A stretch of DNA of 64,000 nucleotides from an uncultured Lachnospiraceae bacterium (GCA_910588125.1 CAJUPI010000002.1:1-64000); one strand, 5' to 3'; shown: positions 18,258 through 26,824, counted from the stretch's first letter. Numbers and translations: made by a program. Notes: generated by a model not told the origin, from the letters alone.

Positions 18258-18860
18258 ATGACGGAGGGAAAAAGAACAGAAATTTCAGTATACCGGCTTT
18301 GCCTGGTGGCGATGGCGGTGGTGATGAATGTGGCGGGAGCGCAGTTAGCGTTGACTTTGCGTCTGCCGGTTTATCTGGACAGTATCGGGACCATTATGGC
18401 AGGAGCGATGCTGGGACCGGTTTATGGAATGCTGCCTAGTTTGTTGAGCGGGATTGTGCTGGGAATGACGATTGATATTTATTCCCTTTATTTTGCACCG
18501 GCAGGGATGATTGTCGGCCTGATGAGCGGGCTGGCGTGGAAGCTGCATTTGGCGGAAAGGGGACGGCTTTGGCTGGCGGCGGCAGTGGTGGCACTGCCAG
18601 GCACTCTGGTAAGCTCGGTGATCTGTGCAGTGCTGTTTGGAGGAGTAACCTCTTCCGGGTCCATGGTGCTGGTACAGTTGCTGGCCCGTACGCCGCTGGG
18701 AATGACGGCAAGTATTTTTGTGGTACAGATAGCAACGGAATATGTGGATCGTCTTATCAGCCTGTTTTTGGTAGCAGTGTTGCTAAGGACATTGCCATAT
18801 GATTTGAAAAGGCGATGGAAAGGAGAGGTGCGGCATGGGGATTCCTCAAAATCGTTATAG
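18258..18860 (+). CDS. ECF transporter S component, probable queuine/queuosine uptake (QrtT-like)
   Basis: A 200-residue integral membrane protein with about six hydrophobic segments and a short N-terminal tail, the form of substrate-binding S components of energy-coupling-factor transporters. RLPVYLDSIGTIMAGAMLGP is typical of the first helices of this group. The general ECF ATPases and T component are not in the window, so it would share a housekeeping module. The next gene starts 26 nt before its end. A GTG at 18228 overlaps the upstream stop, but ATG 18258 with AAGGGG 11 nt before it is preferred. The specificity is inferred from neighbours and riboswitch. Confidence 0.75.
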   Translation: MTEGKRTEISVYRLCLVAMAVVMNVAGAQLALTLRLPVYLDSIGTIMAGAMLGPVYGMLPSLLSGIVLGMTIDIYSLYFAPAGMIVGLMSGLAWKLHLAERGRLWLAAAVVALPGTLVSSVICAVLFGGVTSSGSMVLVQLLARTPLGMTASIFVVQIATEYVDRLISLFLVAVLLRTLPYDLKRRWKGEVRHGDSSKSL

Positions 18861-19533
18861 CAGGATTACCAAAAAGAACCCAAGGGAGATCTGCCTGTTA
18901 CGCTCGTTTCCCTGTGCCTGGGGGAAATGTGCTTTTTGTGACTATATTGAAGATAATGGCCGGGATGAGGCGGCCATGGTCGAGCTGAACCGACAGGTTT
19001 TAAAGCAGATCACCGGTGAGTCTGGCGTTTTGGAGATTATCAATTCCGGAAGTTGTTTTGAATTGCCAGAGCAGACGATGGAGGATATAACCGAGGTAAT
19101 AACCGATAAGGAAATCCGGCGTCTGTTTTTTGAATCGCACTGGATGTACCGGAAGTTGGTAGCAGGAATGCGGGCGCGGATGCAGGTGCCGCTAATATTT
19201 AAGGTTGGAGTGGAAACCTTTGATTATGAGTTCCGTCAACAGGTGCTGAATAAGAATGCAGATTTTAAAGAACCTCAGGAAGTGGCGGAATATTTTGATT
19301 CGCCGTGTCTGATGGTGGGGATCAAAGGGCAGACAAAAGCGATGATTGCTCATGATATGGATTGTCTGAAAAAATACTTCCGTTTAGGAACCGTGAATGT
19401 ATATAATAATAACACGACAGGGATCCGCCGGGATGAGGAACTGGTGCGGTGGTTTATGGCGGAATATCAATGGCTGCTTTCGGATCCGGCCGTGGAGGTG
19501 TTGTATGAAATTACAGATTTCGGGGTGGGCTGA
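18835..19533 (+). CDS. queL: Radical SAM enzyme, probable queuine lyase (QueL-like)
   Basis: A 232-residue radical SAM protein. The cluster motif is FPCAWGKCAFC, i.e. Cys27-x4-Cys32-x2-Cys35, one residue longer than the common C-x3-C-x2-C. ESHWMYRKL and FKVGVETFDYEFR correspond to later strands of the partial barrel. In Clostridioides difficile a small radical SAM enzyme converts queuine to preQ1, which can then re-enter tRNA modification; gene neighbours and the riboswitch point to the same role here. Translation starts at ATG 18835 behind AGGAGAGGTG inside the previous gene. The next gene begins 3 nt after its stop. Confidence 0.75.
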   Translation: MGIPQNRYSRITKKNPREICLLRSFPCAWGKCAFCDYIEDNGRDEAAMVELNRQVLKQITGESGVLEIINSGSCFELPEQTMEDITEVITDKEIRRLFFESHWMYRKLVAGMRARMQVPLIFKVGVETFDYEFRQQVLNKNADFKEPQEVAEYFDSPCLMVGIKGQTKAMIAHDMDCLKKYFRLGTVNVYNNNTTGIRRDEELVRWFMAEYQWLLSDPAVEVLYEITDFGVG

Positions 19534-19536
19534 ACG

Positions 19537-20202
19537 ATGAAACAGGGGAAGCCAGAAGCACAGCAGAAGTATTTTAAAAAGGCGTTGTCTGATTTTACGT
19601 TTGATGTAGCCAGCGGCGGGGCAATCCGCCACTTAGCAGATCGGGGCTATACGGTACAAGAGATTGCAAAAATGCTGGATTTTCCCACTCCCTTTGAACG
19701 GGTACAAAAAACGGTCTGGGAGCATTTCCTGGCGCAGAAAATTTTACGGCTGGAGGAGCCGGGTAAGGGAGGCGGGCAGGAAAAGTATCAATATGTGACA
19801 GACTATGATGCATTTGGCAGAAAGAGCTTTCGCCGGGTGCTTCTTGAATCAGGCGGTTTTGAACCAGTTGTCTGGCAGGAAATCCTGATGGATGCCGGGA
19901 AGAAAGCCCGGCTTTCCGATTATTTAGCAGAAAAATGTGAGGAAAACGGCCAGGATTTTTCTTATGTTTCTTGTGATTTTGGCCTGCAAAGCCGGCGGGA
20001 GCCGGAGGCATTTGCCGGAAGGGTCCAGAAGCTGCCGCTGCCATTGCAGGAGTATGTCCTGGGAATCCCCTGGGAGCGGCGGCTGGTTTATCATCGGCTG
20101 GACAATCGAATGAGAGAAATTGTGACAGATTTATATAGAGGCGGGGAATATCAGGGAATATGCTATTTTATCAAAACAGGAGAAAAACTCCGGTTAGAAT
20201 AG
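19537..20202 (+). CDS. Uncharacterised protein of the queuosine salvage operon
   Basis: A 221-residue protein with no family I can name. It is separated from the queL-like gene by 3 nt and is therefore co-translated with it. Residues about 28-70 (AIRHLADRGYTVQEIAKMLDF then PFERVQKTVWEHFLAQKIL) look like a helix-turn-helix. The C-terminal part has a CDFGLQSRREPEAF segment and ends YQGICYFIKTGEKLRLE. There is no signal peptide or membrane segment. It could be an accessory or partner of the lyase, or a regulator; neither is shown by the sequence. Confidence 0.7.
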   Translation: MKQGKPEAQQKYFKKALSDFTFDVASGGAIRHLADRGYTVQEIAKMLDFPTPFERVQKTVWEHFLAQKILRLEEPGKGGGQEKYQYVTDYDAFGRKSFRRVLLESGGFEPVVWQEILMDAGKKARLSDYLAEKCEENGQDFSYVSCDFGLQSRREPEAFAGRVQKLPLPLQEYVLGIPWERRLVYHRLDNRMREIVTDLYRGGEYQGICYFIKTGEKLRLE

Positions 20203-20223
20203 AGAAAGTAAGGATAGGGGAAC

Positions 20224-21333
20224 GTGAAGAATAAGCGATATCGGATGATAGCAGGGGTTGCGGCGGCAGCGTTTCTGATAGTTGGTTATGGCCCTCATGA
20301 AGAAAAGTTGCTGCCGGAACAAGAGGAAAACCAAAAACAAAGCGTGACAATATCTTTGGCGGGAGATTGCTCGTTGGGAAGCCTGTCTGTTCATGGGTAT
20401 GGGGGAAGCTTTCGGGAGATGTATGACCGGCATGGTCCCGGTTATTTTTTTCAAAATGTAAAAGAGATATTTGAAGCAGATGACATGACGCTGGTGAATT
20501 TTGAAGGGGTTTTGACCAATTCGAACAGCCGGGTTAAAAAGGCATTTAATATCAAGGGAAAGCCGGAGTATATTCAGATTCTGCCGGAGGCAAGTATCGA
20601 GGCGGTAAGCTTTGGCAATAATCACCGGATTGATTATGGCGCACAGGGGGTTGCAGATACTGTCGCGGCTTTTTCCAGCATAAACCTGCCTTATGCCTGT
20701 AATGAGACGGTGGGGATTTTTGAGACAGAGAAGGGAGCAAAGATCGGATTTGTTTCCGTCAGCGTGGTCGATCATGGAAAAGGTGTGGAAGCTTACCTGC
20801 AAAACGGTATGGCGCAGCTGAAAGAGGCTGGAGTGGATGTGATTTTGGCCTGCTGCCATTGGGGGCAGGAGCTGTCTTATTATCCCAATTCATATCAGCA
20901 GGAGTTGGGGCGTAAATGCATTGACTGGGGGGCGGATCTCGTGGTTGGCTGCCATCCCCATGTGCTGCAGGGAGTGGATGCATATAAGGGAAAATATATT
21001 ATTTACAGCCTGGGGAATTTCTGTTTTGGGGCGAATCGGAACCCGAAGGATAAAAATACCATGATTGCACAGGTGAAGTTTACGATAGAGGAAGGAAATA
21101 CAGTCGGGTCAGAGCTGACGCTGATTCCCTGCAAAATCAGCTCAGTATCTAACAGGAATGATTATCGTCCCACTCTGGCAGAAGGAGAGAAAAAGGCGGA
21201 TATTATCCGAAGGCTTCAGGCTTACAGCGCCGGTTTCGGGGTGGTGATCGGAGAGGACGGCAGGGTGACAATGCCAGAGACAGAGGAAAAGCAAGCATCA
21301 GAGGAAACAGAGACCGCCTCGGAAGGCAGCTAA
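20224..21333 (+). CDS. CapA-family (poly-gamma-glutamate capsule type) phosphoesterase-like protein
   Basis: A 369-residue exported protein: KNKRYRMIAGVAAAAFLIV is a signal/anchor sequence, then a calcineurin-like fold in the CapA arrangement. Motifs seen are LAGDCSLGS (usually GD near the start), LVNFEGVLTN, FGNNHRIDYG (usually NNH), CHWGQE and VGCHPHVLQG, followed by IIYSLGNFCFG. Members occur in capsule loci and as stand-alone cell-surface enzymes; no pgsBC genes are nearby. The C-terminus is a 25-residue Glu/Thr-rich tail. Start is GTG 20224 behind AGGGGAAC. It follows the salvage operon by 21 bp but is probably functionally unrelated. Confidence 0.85.
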   Translation: MKNKRYRMIAGVAAAAFLIVGYGPHEEKLLPEQEENQKQSVTISLAGDCSLGSLSVHGYGGSFREMYDRHGPGYFFQNVKEIFEADDMTLVNFEGVLTNSNSRVKKAFNIKGKPEYIQILPEASIEAVSFGNNHRIDYGAQGVADTVAAFSSINLPYACNETVGIFETEKGAKIGFVSVSVVDHGKGVEAYLQNGMAQLKEAGVDVILACCHWGQELSYYPNSYQQELGRKCIDWGADLVVGCHPHVLQGVDAYKGKYIIYSLGNFCFGANRNPKDKNTMIAQVKFTIEEGNTVGSELTLIPCKISSVSNRNDYRPTLAEGEKKADIIRRLQAYSAGFGVVIGEDGRVTMPETEEKQASEETETASEGS

Positions 21334-21341
21334 AAAAAGCA

Positions 21342-21370
21342 TTGCCAATTACATCCGGCAATAGTATAAT
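21342..21370 (+). promoter_or_regulatory. Promoter of hisS
   Basis: TTGCCA at 21342-21347, 17-bp spacer, TATAAT at 21365-21370, about 45 bp before the hisS ATG. The leader is too short for a T-box. Confidence 0.7.
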
Positions 21371-21414
21371 CGTAAGAATGAAAGGAATATAGAGAAGAAA
21401 GTGGAGAGTTGATT

Positions 21415-22680
21415 ATGGCGTTAAAGAAGAAGCCGGTGACTGGCATGAGGGACATTTTACCTGCAGAGATGCAGGTGCGGGAATATGTGATGAATCAGAT
21501 TCGGGAGACGTACCGGGGATTTGGCTTTACCCAGATTGAGACTCCTTGTGTGGAGCATATTGAGAATCTGACCAGCAAGCAGGGCGGGGATAATGAGAAG
21601 CTGATCTTCAAGATTTTAAAGCGCGGCGAGAAGCTGAAGCTGGAGACGGCAGAGAGTGAGAGAGATCTGGCGGAGGAGGGATTGCGCTATGATTTGACGC
21701 TTCCGCTGGCGCGATATTATTCCAATAACGGCGCGCAGCTGCCCAGTCCGTTTAAGGCGCTGCAGATGGGAAGCGTTTGGCGGGCGGACAAGCCGCAAAA
21801 GGGGCGGTTCCGTCAGTTTACCCAATGTGATATTGATATCCTGGGAGACGCCAGCTCGATGGCAGAGATTGAACTGATTTTGGCGACTACCACGGCATTA
21901 GGGAAGATTTGTCCGCACAATGCATTTACCGTGCGGATCAACGACCGGGAAATCCTGCGGGGGATGGCACTGTACTGTGGTTTTCAGGAGGATTCTCTGG
22001 ATTCGGTGTTTATCACTTTGGACAAGATGGATAAGATCGGCACGGAAGGCGTGGAGGCGGAGCTTTTGCAAGCCGGCCACAGCCAGGAAAGCGTTGCTCA
22101 ATATATCAAGCTGCTTGCTGAGGTGGGACATGACGCTTCCGGTGTAAGAAGGCTGGGAGATATGCTCTCAGGCGTATTGCCGGAGGCAGTGACCGATGGT
22201 CTGGCCTATATCATGGATACGGTGGGCGATGTGGCGGAGACGGAGTTTTCTCTTTATTTCGATCCGACTCTGGTGCGTGGAATGTCGTATTATACAGGGA
22301 CGATTTTCGAGGTGTCCATGGAGGGTTTCGGCGGTTCGGTAGCTGGCGGCGGCAGATACGATAAGATGATAGGGAAATTTACCGGAAAGGATGCCCCGGC
22401 GTGCGGTTTTTCCATTGGTTTTGAGAGAATTATCACAATTTTGATGGATCAGGGAGGCCACGTGCCCGGAGAACAGCCCAAGAAGGCTTATCTGGTGGAA
22501 AAGGGCATGGATAATGCCCGTTTTTGTGAGATTATGAGACAAGCCATGGCGGAGCGGAAAAACGGGGTGCAGGTACTGCTTTCCCAGATGAATAAAAACA
22601 AGAAATTTCAAAAAGAGCAGCTGGGCAAGGAAGGATATACAGAGTTTGTGGAGTTTTACCGGGAGGCATTGAAGGAATAG
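21415..22680 (+). CDS. hisS: Histidyl-tRNA synthetase
   Basis: A 421-residue class II aminoacyl-tRNA synthetase, normal length. TGMRDILPAEMQVR is the family opening, YDLTLPLARYYSNN carries ATP/His contacts, and FRQFTQCDIDILG is motif 2. RGMSYYTGTIFEVSM and GGGRYDKMIGKF form the histidine-binding signature, and CGFSIGFERI is motif 3. A C-terminal anticodon-binding domain covers about 325-421. The start is ATG 21415 rather than the in-frame TTG at 21409. aspS follows after 94 bp on the same strand, a common Firmicute arrangement. Confidence 0.97.
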   Translation: MALKKKPVTGMRDILPAEMQVREYVMNQIRETYRGFGFTQIETPCVEHIENLTSKQGGDNEKLIFKILKRGEKLKLETAESERDLAEEGLRYDLTLPLARYYSNNGAQLPSPFKALQMGSVWRADKPQKGRFRQFTQCDIDILGDASSMAEIELILATTTALGKICPHNAFTVRINDREILRGMALYCGFQEDSLDSVFITLDKMDKIGTEGVEAELLQAGHSQESVAQYIKLLAEVGHDASGVRRLGDMLSGVLPEAVTDGLAYIMDTVGDVAETEFSLYFDPTLVRGMSYYTGTIFEVSMEGFGGSVAGGGRYDKMIGKFTGKDAPACGFSIGFERIITILMDQGGHVPGEQPKKAYLVEKGMDNARFCEIMRQAMAERKNGVQVLLSQMNKNKKFQKEQLGKEGYTEFVEFYREALKE

Positions 22681-22774
22681 GCTGGGGAGAAGAGATAAAA
22701 AGCAGCCGGACTGGTGAACAGAAAACAAAAAAGCAACTGGTTAATGAAGAAAGCAGAGATAAAAGGAGATTACT

Positions 22775-24592
22775 ATGGCGGAATCCATGCAGGGGCTCAA
22801 GCGGTCCCACAGATGTACGGAAGTGAGCACTGCCGAGATCGGAACGAATGTAACCGTGATGGGCTGGGTGCAGAAGAGCAGGAATAAGGGCGGTATTATT
22901 TTTGTGGATTTGCGGGATCGTTCCGGACTTTTGCAGATTATCTTTGAGGAAAGTGATTGTGGGACAGAAAGCTTTGCCAAAGCAGAAAAACTGCGGAGCG
23001 AGTTTGTGATTGCAGTGATGGGAAGAGTGGAGGCTCGTTCTGGCGGCGAAAATAAGAATCTTGCCACCGGCGCGATTGAAGTGCGGGCGGAAAGCCTGCG
23101 GATTTTGTCGGAGTCGGAAACACCGCCGTTTCCCATTGAGGAGCATTCCAAGACGAAGGAAGAACTGCGCCTGAAATATCGTTATCTGGATTTACGCCGT
23201 CCGGATATCCAGAGAAATCTGATATTGAGAAGCAACATTGCTATCCTTACCAGGCAGTTTCTGGCGGAGGAAGGCTTTTTGGAGATCGAAACACCCACAT
23301 TGATCAAGAGCACGCCAGAGGGGGCAAGGGATTACCTGGTGCCGAGCCGGGTTCATCCAGGCAGTTTTTATGCCCTTCCGCAGTCGCCGCAGATTTTTAA
23401 ACAGCTTCTGATGTGTTCCGGTTATGATCGCTATTTTCAGCTGGCCAGATGCTACCGGGATGAGGATTTGCGGGCGGATCGTCAGCCGGAGTTTACCCAG
23501 ATCGATATGGAGCTGTCTTTTGTGGATGTGGATGATGTGCTGGATGTCAATGAGCGGCTGATGGTTAAGCTCTTTAAGGAGCTTTTGAACGTAGAGATTC
23601 CGCAGCCGATTCCGCGCATGACCTGGCAGGAGGCCATGGATCGCTATGGCTCGGATAAGCCGGATCTGCGTTTTGGAATGGAGTTGAAAAATGTATCAGA
23701 TGTGGTACGGGATTGTGAGTTTGTGGTATTTAAAGGGGCATTAGAAGCCGGCGGTACGGTTCGGGGAATCAATGCGGCAGGGCAGGGAACTATGCCGCGC
23801 AAGAAGATCGATGCCCTGGTGGAGTTCGCCAAAGGGTTTGGCGCAAAGGGGCTGGCTTATGTGGCGATTCAGCCGGATGGAACCCGCAAATCCTCTTTTG
23901 CCAAGTTCATGACTGAGGAACAGATGGACAAGCTGGTAGCGGCCATGGAAGGGAAGCCGGGAGATCTGTTATTATTTGCGGCGGATAAAAATAAGATAGT
24001 CTGGGATGTCCTGGGCAATCTGCGCCTGGAGCTTGCCAGACAGCTGGATTTGCTGAAAAAGGATGACTTCCGTTTCCTGTGGGTGACAGAGTTCCCGCTT
24101 TTGGAGTATTCGGAAGAACAAGGCCGGTTTGTGGCGATGCATCATCCCTTTACTATGCCAATGGAGGAGGACTGGCATCTGATTGACAGCGATCCGGGAG
24201 CTGTCCGGGCGAAAGCCTACGATATTGTGCTGAATGGTACGGAGCTGGGCGGCGGTTCCGTACGGATCCATCAGAATGATATTCAAAATAAGATGTTTGA
24301 GGTGCTGGGTTTTACTCCCCAGCAGGCGCAGGAACAGTTCGGCTTTTTGCTGACGGCGTTTAAATACGGAGTGCCGCCGCATGCCGGGCTGGCCTATGGT
24401 CTGGATCGGGTGGCGATGCTTATGGGAGGATGCGACAGCATCCGTGAGGTGATTGCTTTCCCGAAGGTAAAGGATGCTTCCTGCCTGATGTGTGAAGCGC
24501 CTGCAATGGTCGATGAGAAGCAGCTGGAGGAGCTGGGAATTGAGGTTAGCGAGACAGCAACAGCTGCAGATGCGTTGGTGACGGAGAAGTAA
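22775..24592 (+). CDS. aspS: Aspartyl-tRNA synthetase
   Basis: A 605-residue bacterial-type AspRS. An N-terminal OB-fold anticodon domain is at about 1-110 and the class II core begins at FLEIETPTLIKSTPEGARDY. Motif 2 is CYRDEDLRADRQPEFTQIDM, the bacterial GAD insertion is about 290-420, and motif 3 is GLAYGLDRVAML. The RBS AAAAGGAG is 9 nt upstream. Whether it is discriminating or also charges tRNA-Asn depends on gatCAB/asnS, which are outside the window. Confidence 0.97.
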   Translation: MAESMQGLKRSHRCTEVSTAEIGTNVTVMGWVQKSRNKGGIIFVDLRDRSGLLQIIFEESDCGTESFAKAEKLRSEFVIAVMGRVEARSGGENKNLATGAIEVRAESLRILSESETPPFPIEEHSKTKEELRLKYRYLDLRRPDIQRNLILRSNIAILTRQFLAEEGFLEIETPTLIKSTPEGARDYLVPSRVHPGSFYALPQSPQIFKQLLMCSGYDRYFQLARCYRDEDLRADRQPEFTQIDMELSFVDVDDVLDVNERLMVKLFKELLNVEIPQPIPRMTWQEAMDRYGSDKPDLRFGMELKNVSDVVRDCEFVVFKGALEAGGTVRGINAAGQGTMPRKKIDALVEFAKGFGAKGLAYVAIQPDGTRKSSFAKFMTEEQMDKLVAAMEGKPGDLLLFAADKNKIVWDVLGNLRLELARQLDLLKKDDFRFLWVTEFPLLEYSEEQGRFVAMHHPFTMPMEEDWHLIDSDPGAVRAKAYDIVLNGTELGGGSVRIHQNDIQNKMFEVLGFTPQQAQEQFGFLLTAFKYGVPPHAGLAYGLDRVAMLMGGCDSIREVIAFPKVKDASCLMCEAPAMVDEKQLEELGIEVSETATAADALVTEK

Positions 24593-24865
24593 AGCGATTA
24601 TAGATTGAGATAAAAGAGTGCTGTAAAATAAGTCATCTGTTATTTCTATATCCTTTATTTGTGAACAGGCGGGCACAGGATGAGAAAATGGCGGATGGGT
24701 TTATTGGGAAAGCGGCATGGGGTTTTACTATGGCAGCTCAGCGCTCCGGCGCTGAGCTGTGCGAAAACGGGGTCAAATGAGCGATTAGCGAAATAATGTA
24801 GCGACGGTTATTCAGTTTTCATGTGAGCCGGATTTTATTTGCCCCAGTGTTATTCCCTGCCTCAA
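24593..24865. other. Intergenic region with a perfect 26-nt palindrome
   Basis: Between aspS (plus) and the YciI-like gene (minus, convergent). It holds an 11-bp perfect hairpin, 24734-24744 with 24749-24759 and a 4-nt loop. No T-run follows on either strand, so it is not a classical terminator, though convergent genes make a termination or protein-binding role possible. No gene is seen. Confidence 0.5.
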
Positions 24866-25165
24866 TTACAGCAAGTAATTATTTTCCCGGTTTGCAATCT
24901 GTAAACCGACCAATTTGTAGGTTGCATATCCTCCCATAACCAACGGCTCTGATTTGCAAATATCTTCTGCTTCTTCACGGCTCTCTGTTTTTAGGATATA
25001 CATACCTGCCATTCCCGGATAGCCTTTAAAGACACCGCAGATTTCCAGCTTTCCTTCATCGTCCAGCTTTCTTATGTTCTCAACGTGTTCCATAACTACC
25101 TGTTTTGTCATTTTATTATAGGTCTTGCTTTTCTCAATCATCATCATGTACATCAATTTTTCCAT
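24866..25165 (-). CDS. YciI-like (YCII-domain) protein
   Basis: A 99-residue protein of the YCII family, a ferredoxin-like fold of uncertain function that often forms dimers. EKLMYMMMIEKSKTY opens the domain; YPGMAGMYILKTESREEAEDICKSEPLV is the conserved beta-alpha unit of the second half. The start is placed at 25165 because AAAGGAG lies 8 nt before this ATG on the minus strand; the frame continues upstream to 25198 without an RBS. The promoter region immediately upstream contains six tandem ATTAT units. Confidence 0.8.
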   Translation of the reverse strand: MEKLMYMMMIEKSKTYNKMTKQVVMEHVENIRKLDDEGKLEICGVFKGYPGMAGMYILKTESREEAEDICKSEPLVMGGYATYKLVGLQIANRENNYLL

Positions 25166-25205
25166 ACGATTTTCTCCTTTATAATTTATGGGGGCCACTG
25201 AGGTT

Positions 25206-25235
25206 ATTATATTATATTATATTATATTATATTAT
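25206..25235 (-). repeat. ATTAT x6 tandem repeat forming overlapping -10 boxes
   Basis: Six perfect copies of the pentamer ATTAT on the plus strand. Read on the minus strand, the direction of the YciI-like gene, they give five overlapping TATAAT hexamers 40-70 nt before its start codon. A TTGCTA lies 18 bp upstream of the first TATAAT on that strand. Confidence 0.75.
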
Positions 25236-25569
25236 TACTTATCCAGCAATAGCAATCTGTCTGTCACTTCCCGGAAGCGAACTGATAGCCTATGCTTAAA
25301 ACGGTCTTTATGTAAGTGGGATTGCAGTTGTTTTCCCTGATTTCCCGTTGTGTATAATGCTCGAAAAAACAAAGGGAAATTGCAAATCAGAATGACAAGT
25401 TTTCAGTTGTTTGTTTCTTTATCGTACATGAGCATCCCCAGAGGGGTCACAGTACCCCCCTTCATTCATGGTGGTGCCGGGAAAGCGGCATCGGAACACT
25501 TCGTAACCAAAGTTATTACTCTTTCTTTAAGGAATATTTTATAAGAAGATGAATTTATCAAAAAATCAG
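25236..25569. other. Intergenic region, no gene recognised
   Basis: Between the tandem repeat and the ROK promoter. A TATAAT at 25353-25358 and a small G/C hairpin near 25441-25458 are visible. The short open frame at 25350-25544 has no RBS and no protein-like features. Confidence 0.4.
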
Positions 25570-25598
25570 TTGCCTCAAAATTATTTATAATCTATAAT
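25570..25598 (+). promoter_or_regulatory. Promoter of the ROK regulator gene
   Basis: TTGCCT at 25570-25575, 17-bp spacer, TATAAT at 25593-25598. The candidate operator starts 3 nt downstream. Confidence 0.65.
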
Positions 25599-25601
25599 TA
25601 C

Positions 25602-25622
25602 TTTTATAAAATATTTAATTAA
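25602..25622 (+). promoter_or_regulatory. Candidate ROK operator upstream of the ROK gene
   Basis: An AT-rich imperfect palindrome beginning TTTTATAAAATATTTAATTA, placed over the expected transcription start. Closely similar sites occur at 26773-26794 and 54706-54726; the latter has the same 3-nt distance from a -10 box. Confidence 0.5.
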
Positions 25623-25633
25623 GGAGAATGCAG

Positions 25634-26761
25634 ATGCAGGCGGGAAAGGGAGAGGGAAAAAAGGAGACAAAACGGACGAATAAGGCGCGGATTGCACGTT
25701 TGATTTCGGAGACAGGAGCAATGTCTAAGAATGAGGTGGCAGCTCGTCTGGGATTCAGTATGCCTACGACTTTGCAGCATATCAAGGAGCTGGTGGAGGA
25801 GGGCTATGTGGTAGAAAGCGGTGAGCAAGAATCTACCGGCGGAAGAAAAGCAAAGATACTTTCGATCGCTGGGGATGCCGGATATGCTGCGGGAATGGAG
25901 ATTACATTGGATGATATTCTGTTTGTCCTGGTCAATATGCGGAGGGAATTGGTAAGAAAGGCCCGGATTCGTGTGCCGTTTAGCAAGGATTTTTCTTACT
26001 ATGAGGCTATGGCCAACTGGCTGCGGGTGTTTTTGGAGCAGACCGGAGTGGAGCAGGAAAAGATTTTAGGGGTGGGAATCGCTCTTCCGGGGGTGGTAGA
26101 TCAAAAGGAAAAGGTTTTGCGATATTCCCATGTTTTACAGGCAGAGAATATGAGTTTTAAAGGGTTTGAAGAGTTGTCCGGTTATTCCTGTGAGATAGAG
26201 AGTGATGCGAACGGGGCGGCTTATGCGGAGCGGTCAGGGAGACAGAGGGATCTGATATATCTCTCATTGAATGATACGGTTGGGGGCAGTATTTTTCTGA
26301 ATCAAAAAGTATATGGAGGAGAAAATAACAGAAGTGCTGGCTTTGGACATCTGAAGATTGAAAGAAACGGCCGTCCTTGCTACTGTGGAGGGAAAGGGTG
26401 TTTGGATGCCTACTGCTCGTCAAGGGCATTGCAGGGGGAAGAGCAAAACCTGGATGTTTTTTTTGAGAAGGTCCGGGCAAGAGATCGCGGATGCAGACAA
26501 CATTTGGAAGAGTATTTGGAGAATCTGGCAATAGCAATTGCGGATCTGCGGATGGTGTTTGACTGTAATATCATGATTGGCGGGAAGGCGGGGCGGTATT
26601 TGAAAGAATTTCGCAAGGAGCTGGATCGGAAAGTGATGGTGTGTAACCAGTTGGATTTGGATACCTCTTTTTTGGAGATGGGAAAGTGCCAGGCGGAAGC
26701 ATCAGCGCAAGGGGTTGCCATACGGTTTGTGGAGCGGTTTTTTGAAGAGATGGGCTGTTAA
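25634..26761 (+). CDS. ROK-family transcriptional regulator
   Basis: A 375-residue regulator of the NagC/XylR type. An N-terminal winged HTH (about 15-75) contains ISETGAMSKNEVAARLGFSM and LVEEGYVVESGEQESTGGR. The rest is a ROK sugar-kinase-like domain with IESDANGAAYAERSG and the zinc motif CYCGGKGCLDAYCSS. The ATP-binding DxGxT motif seen in true ROK kinases is not evident, so it is a ligand-sensing repressor or activator rather than an enzyme. Ligands of the family are usually sugars or amino sugars. ATG 25634 is chosen (GGAG 7 nt upstream) over 25628. Likely operators lie on both sides of the gene and before the ABC transporter at 54753. Confidence 0.88.
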   Translation: MQAGKGEGKKETKRTNKARIARLISETGAMSKNEVAARLGFSMPTTLQHIKELVEEGYVVESGEQESTGGRKAKILSIAGDAGYAAGMEITLDDILFVLVNMRRELVRKARIRVPFSKDFSYYEAMANWLRVFLEQTGVEQEKILGVGIALPGVVDQKEKVLRYSHVLQAENMSFKGFEELSGYSCEIESDANGAAYAERSGRQRDLIYLSLNDTVGGSIFLNQKVYGGENNRSAGFGHLKIERNGRPCYCGGKGCLDAYCSSRALQGEEQNLDVFFEKVRARDRGCRQHLEEYLENLAIAIADLRMVFDCNIMIGGKAGRYLKEFRKELDRKVMVCNQLDLDTSFLEMGKCQAEASAQGVAIRFVERFFEEMGC

Positions 26762-26772
26762 ATAATTAAAAG

Positions 26773-26794
26773 TTTAGTAAAATATTTTATTAAA
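26773..26794 (+). promoter_or_regulatory. AT-rich palindrome resembling the ROK operator
   Basis: A 22-nt near-perfect palindrome (starting TTTAGTAAAATATTTTATTA) 12 nt after the ROK stop codon. It matches the other two candidate sites at TAAAATATTT and ATTAA. AT-richness means chance resemblance is possible. Confidence 0.4.
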
Positions 26795-26824
26795 AAAATA
26801 ACTCGGTTCAAAGGTATGTTATGG

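Noticed and set aside
21334..21414. T-box leader before hisS
   Set aside because: The region is only 81 nt and is filled by a promoter and the RBS.
24734..24759. Perfect hairpin as transcription terminator of aspS
   Set aside because: No T-run follows on either strand. Kept only as a palindrome.
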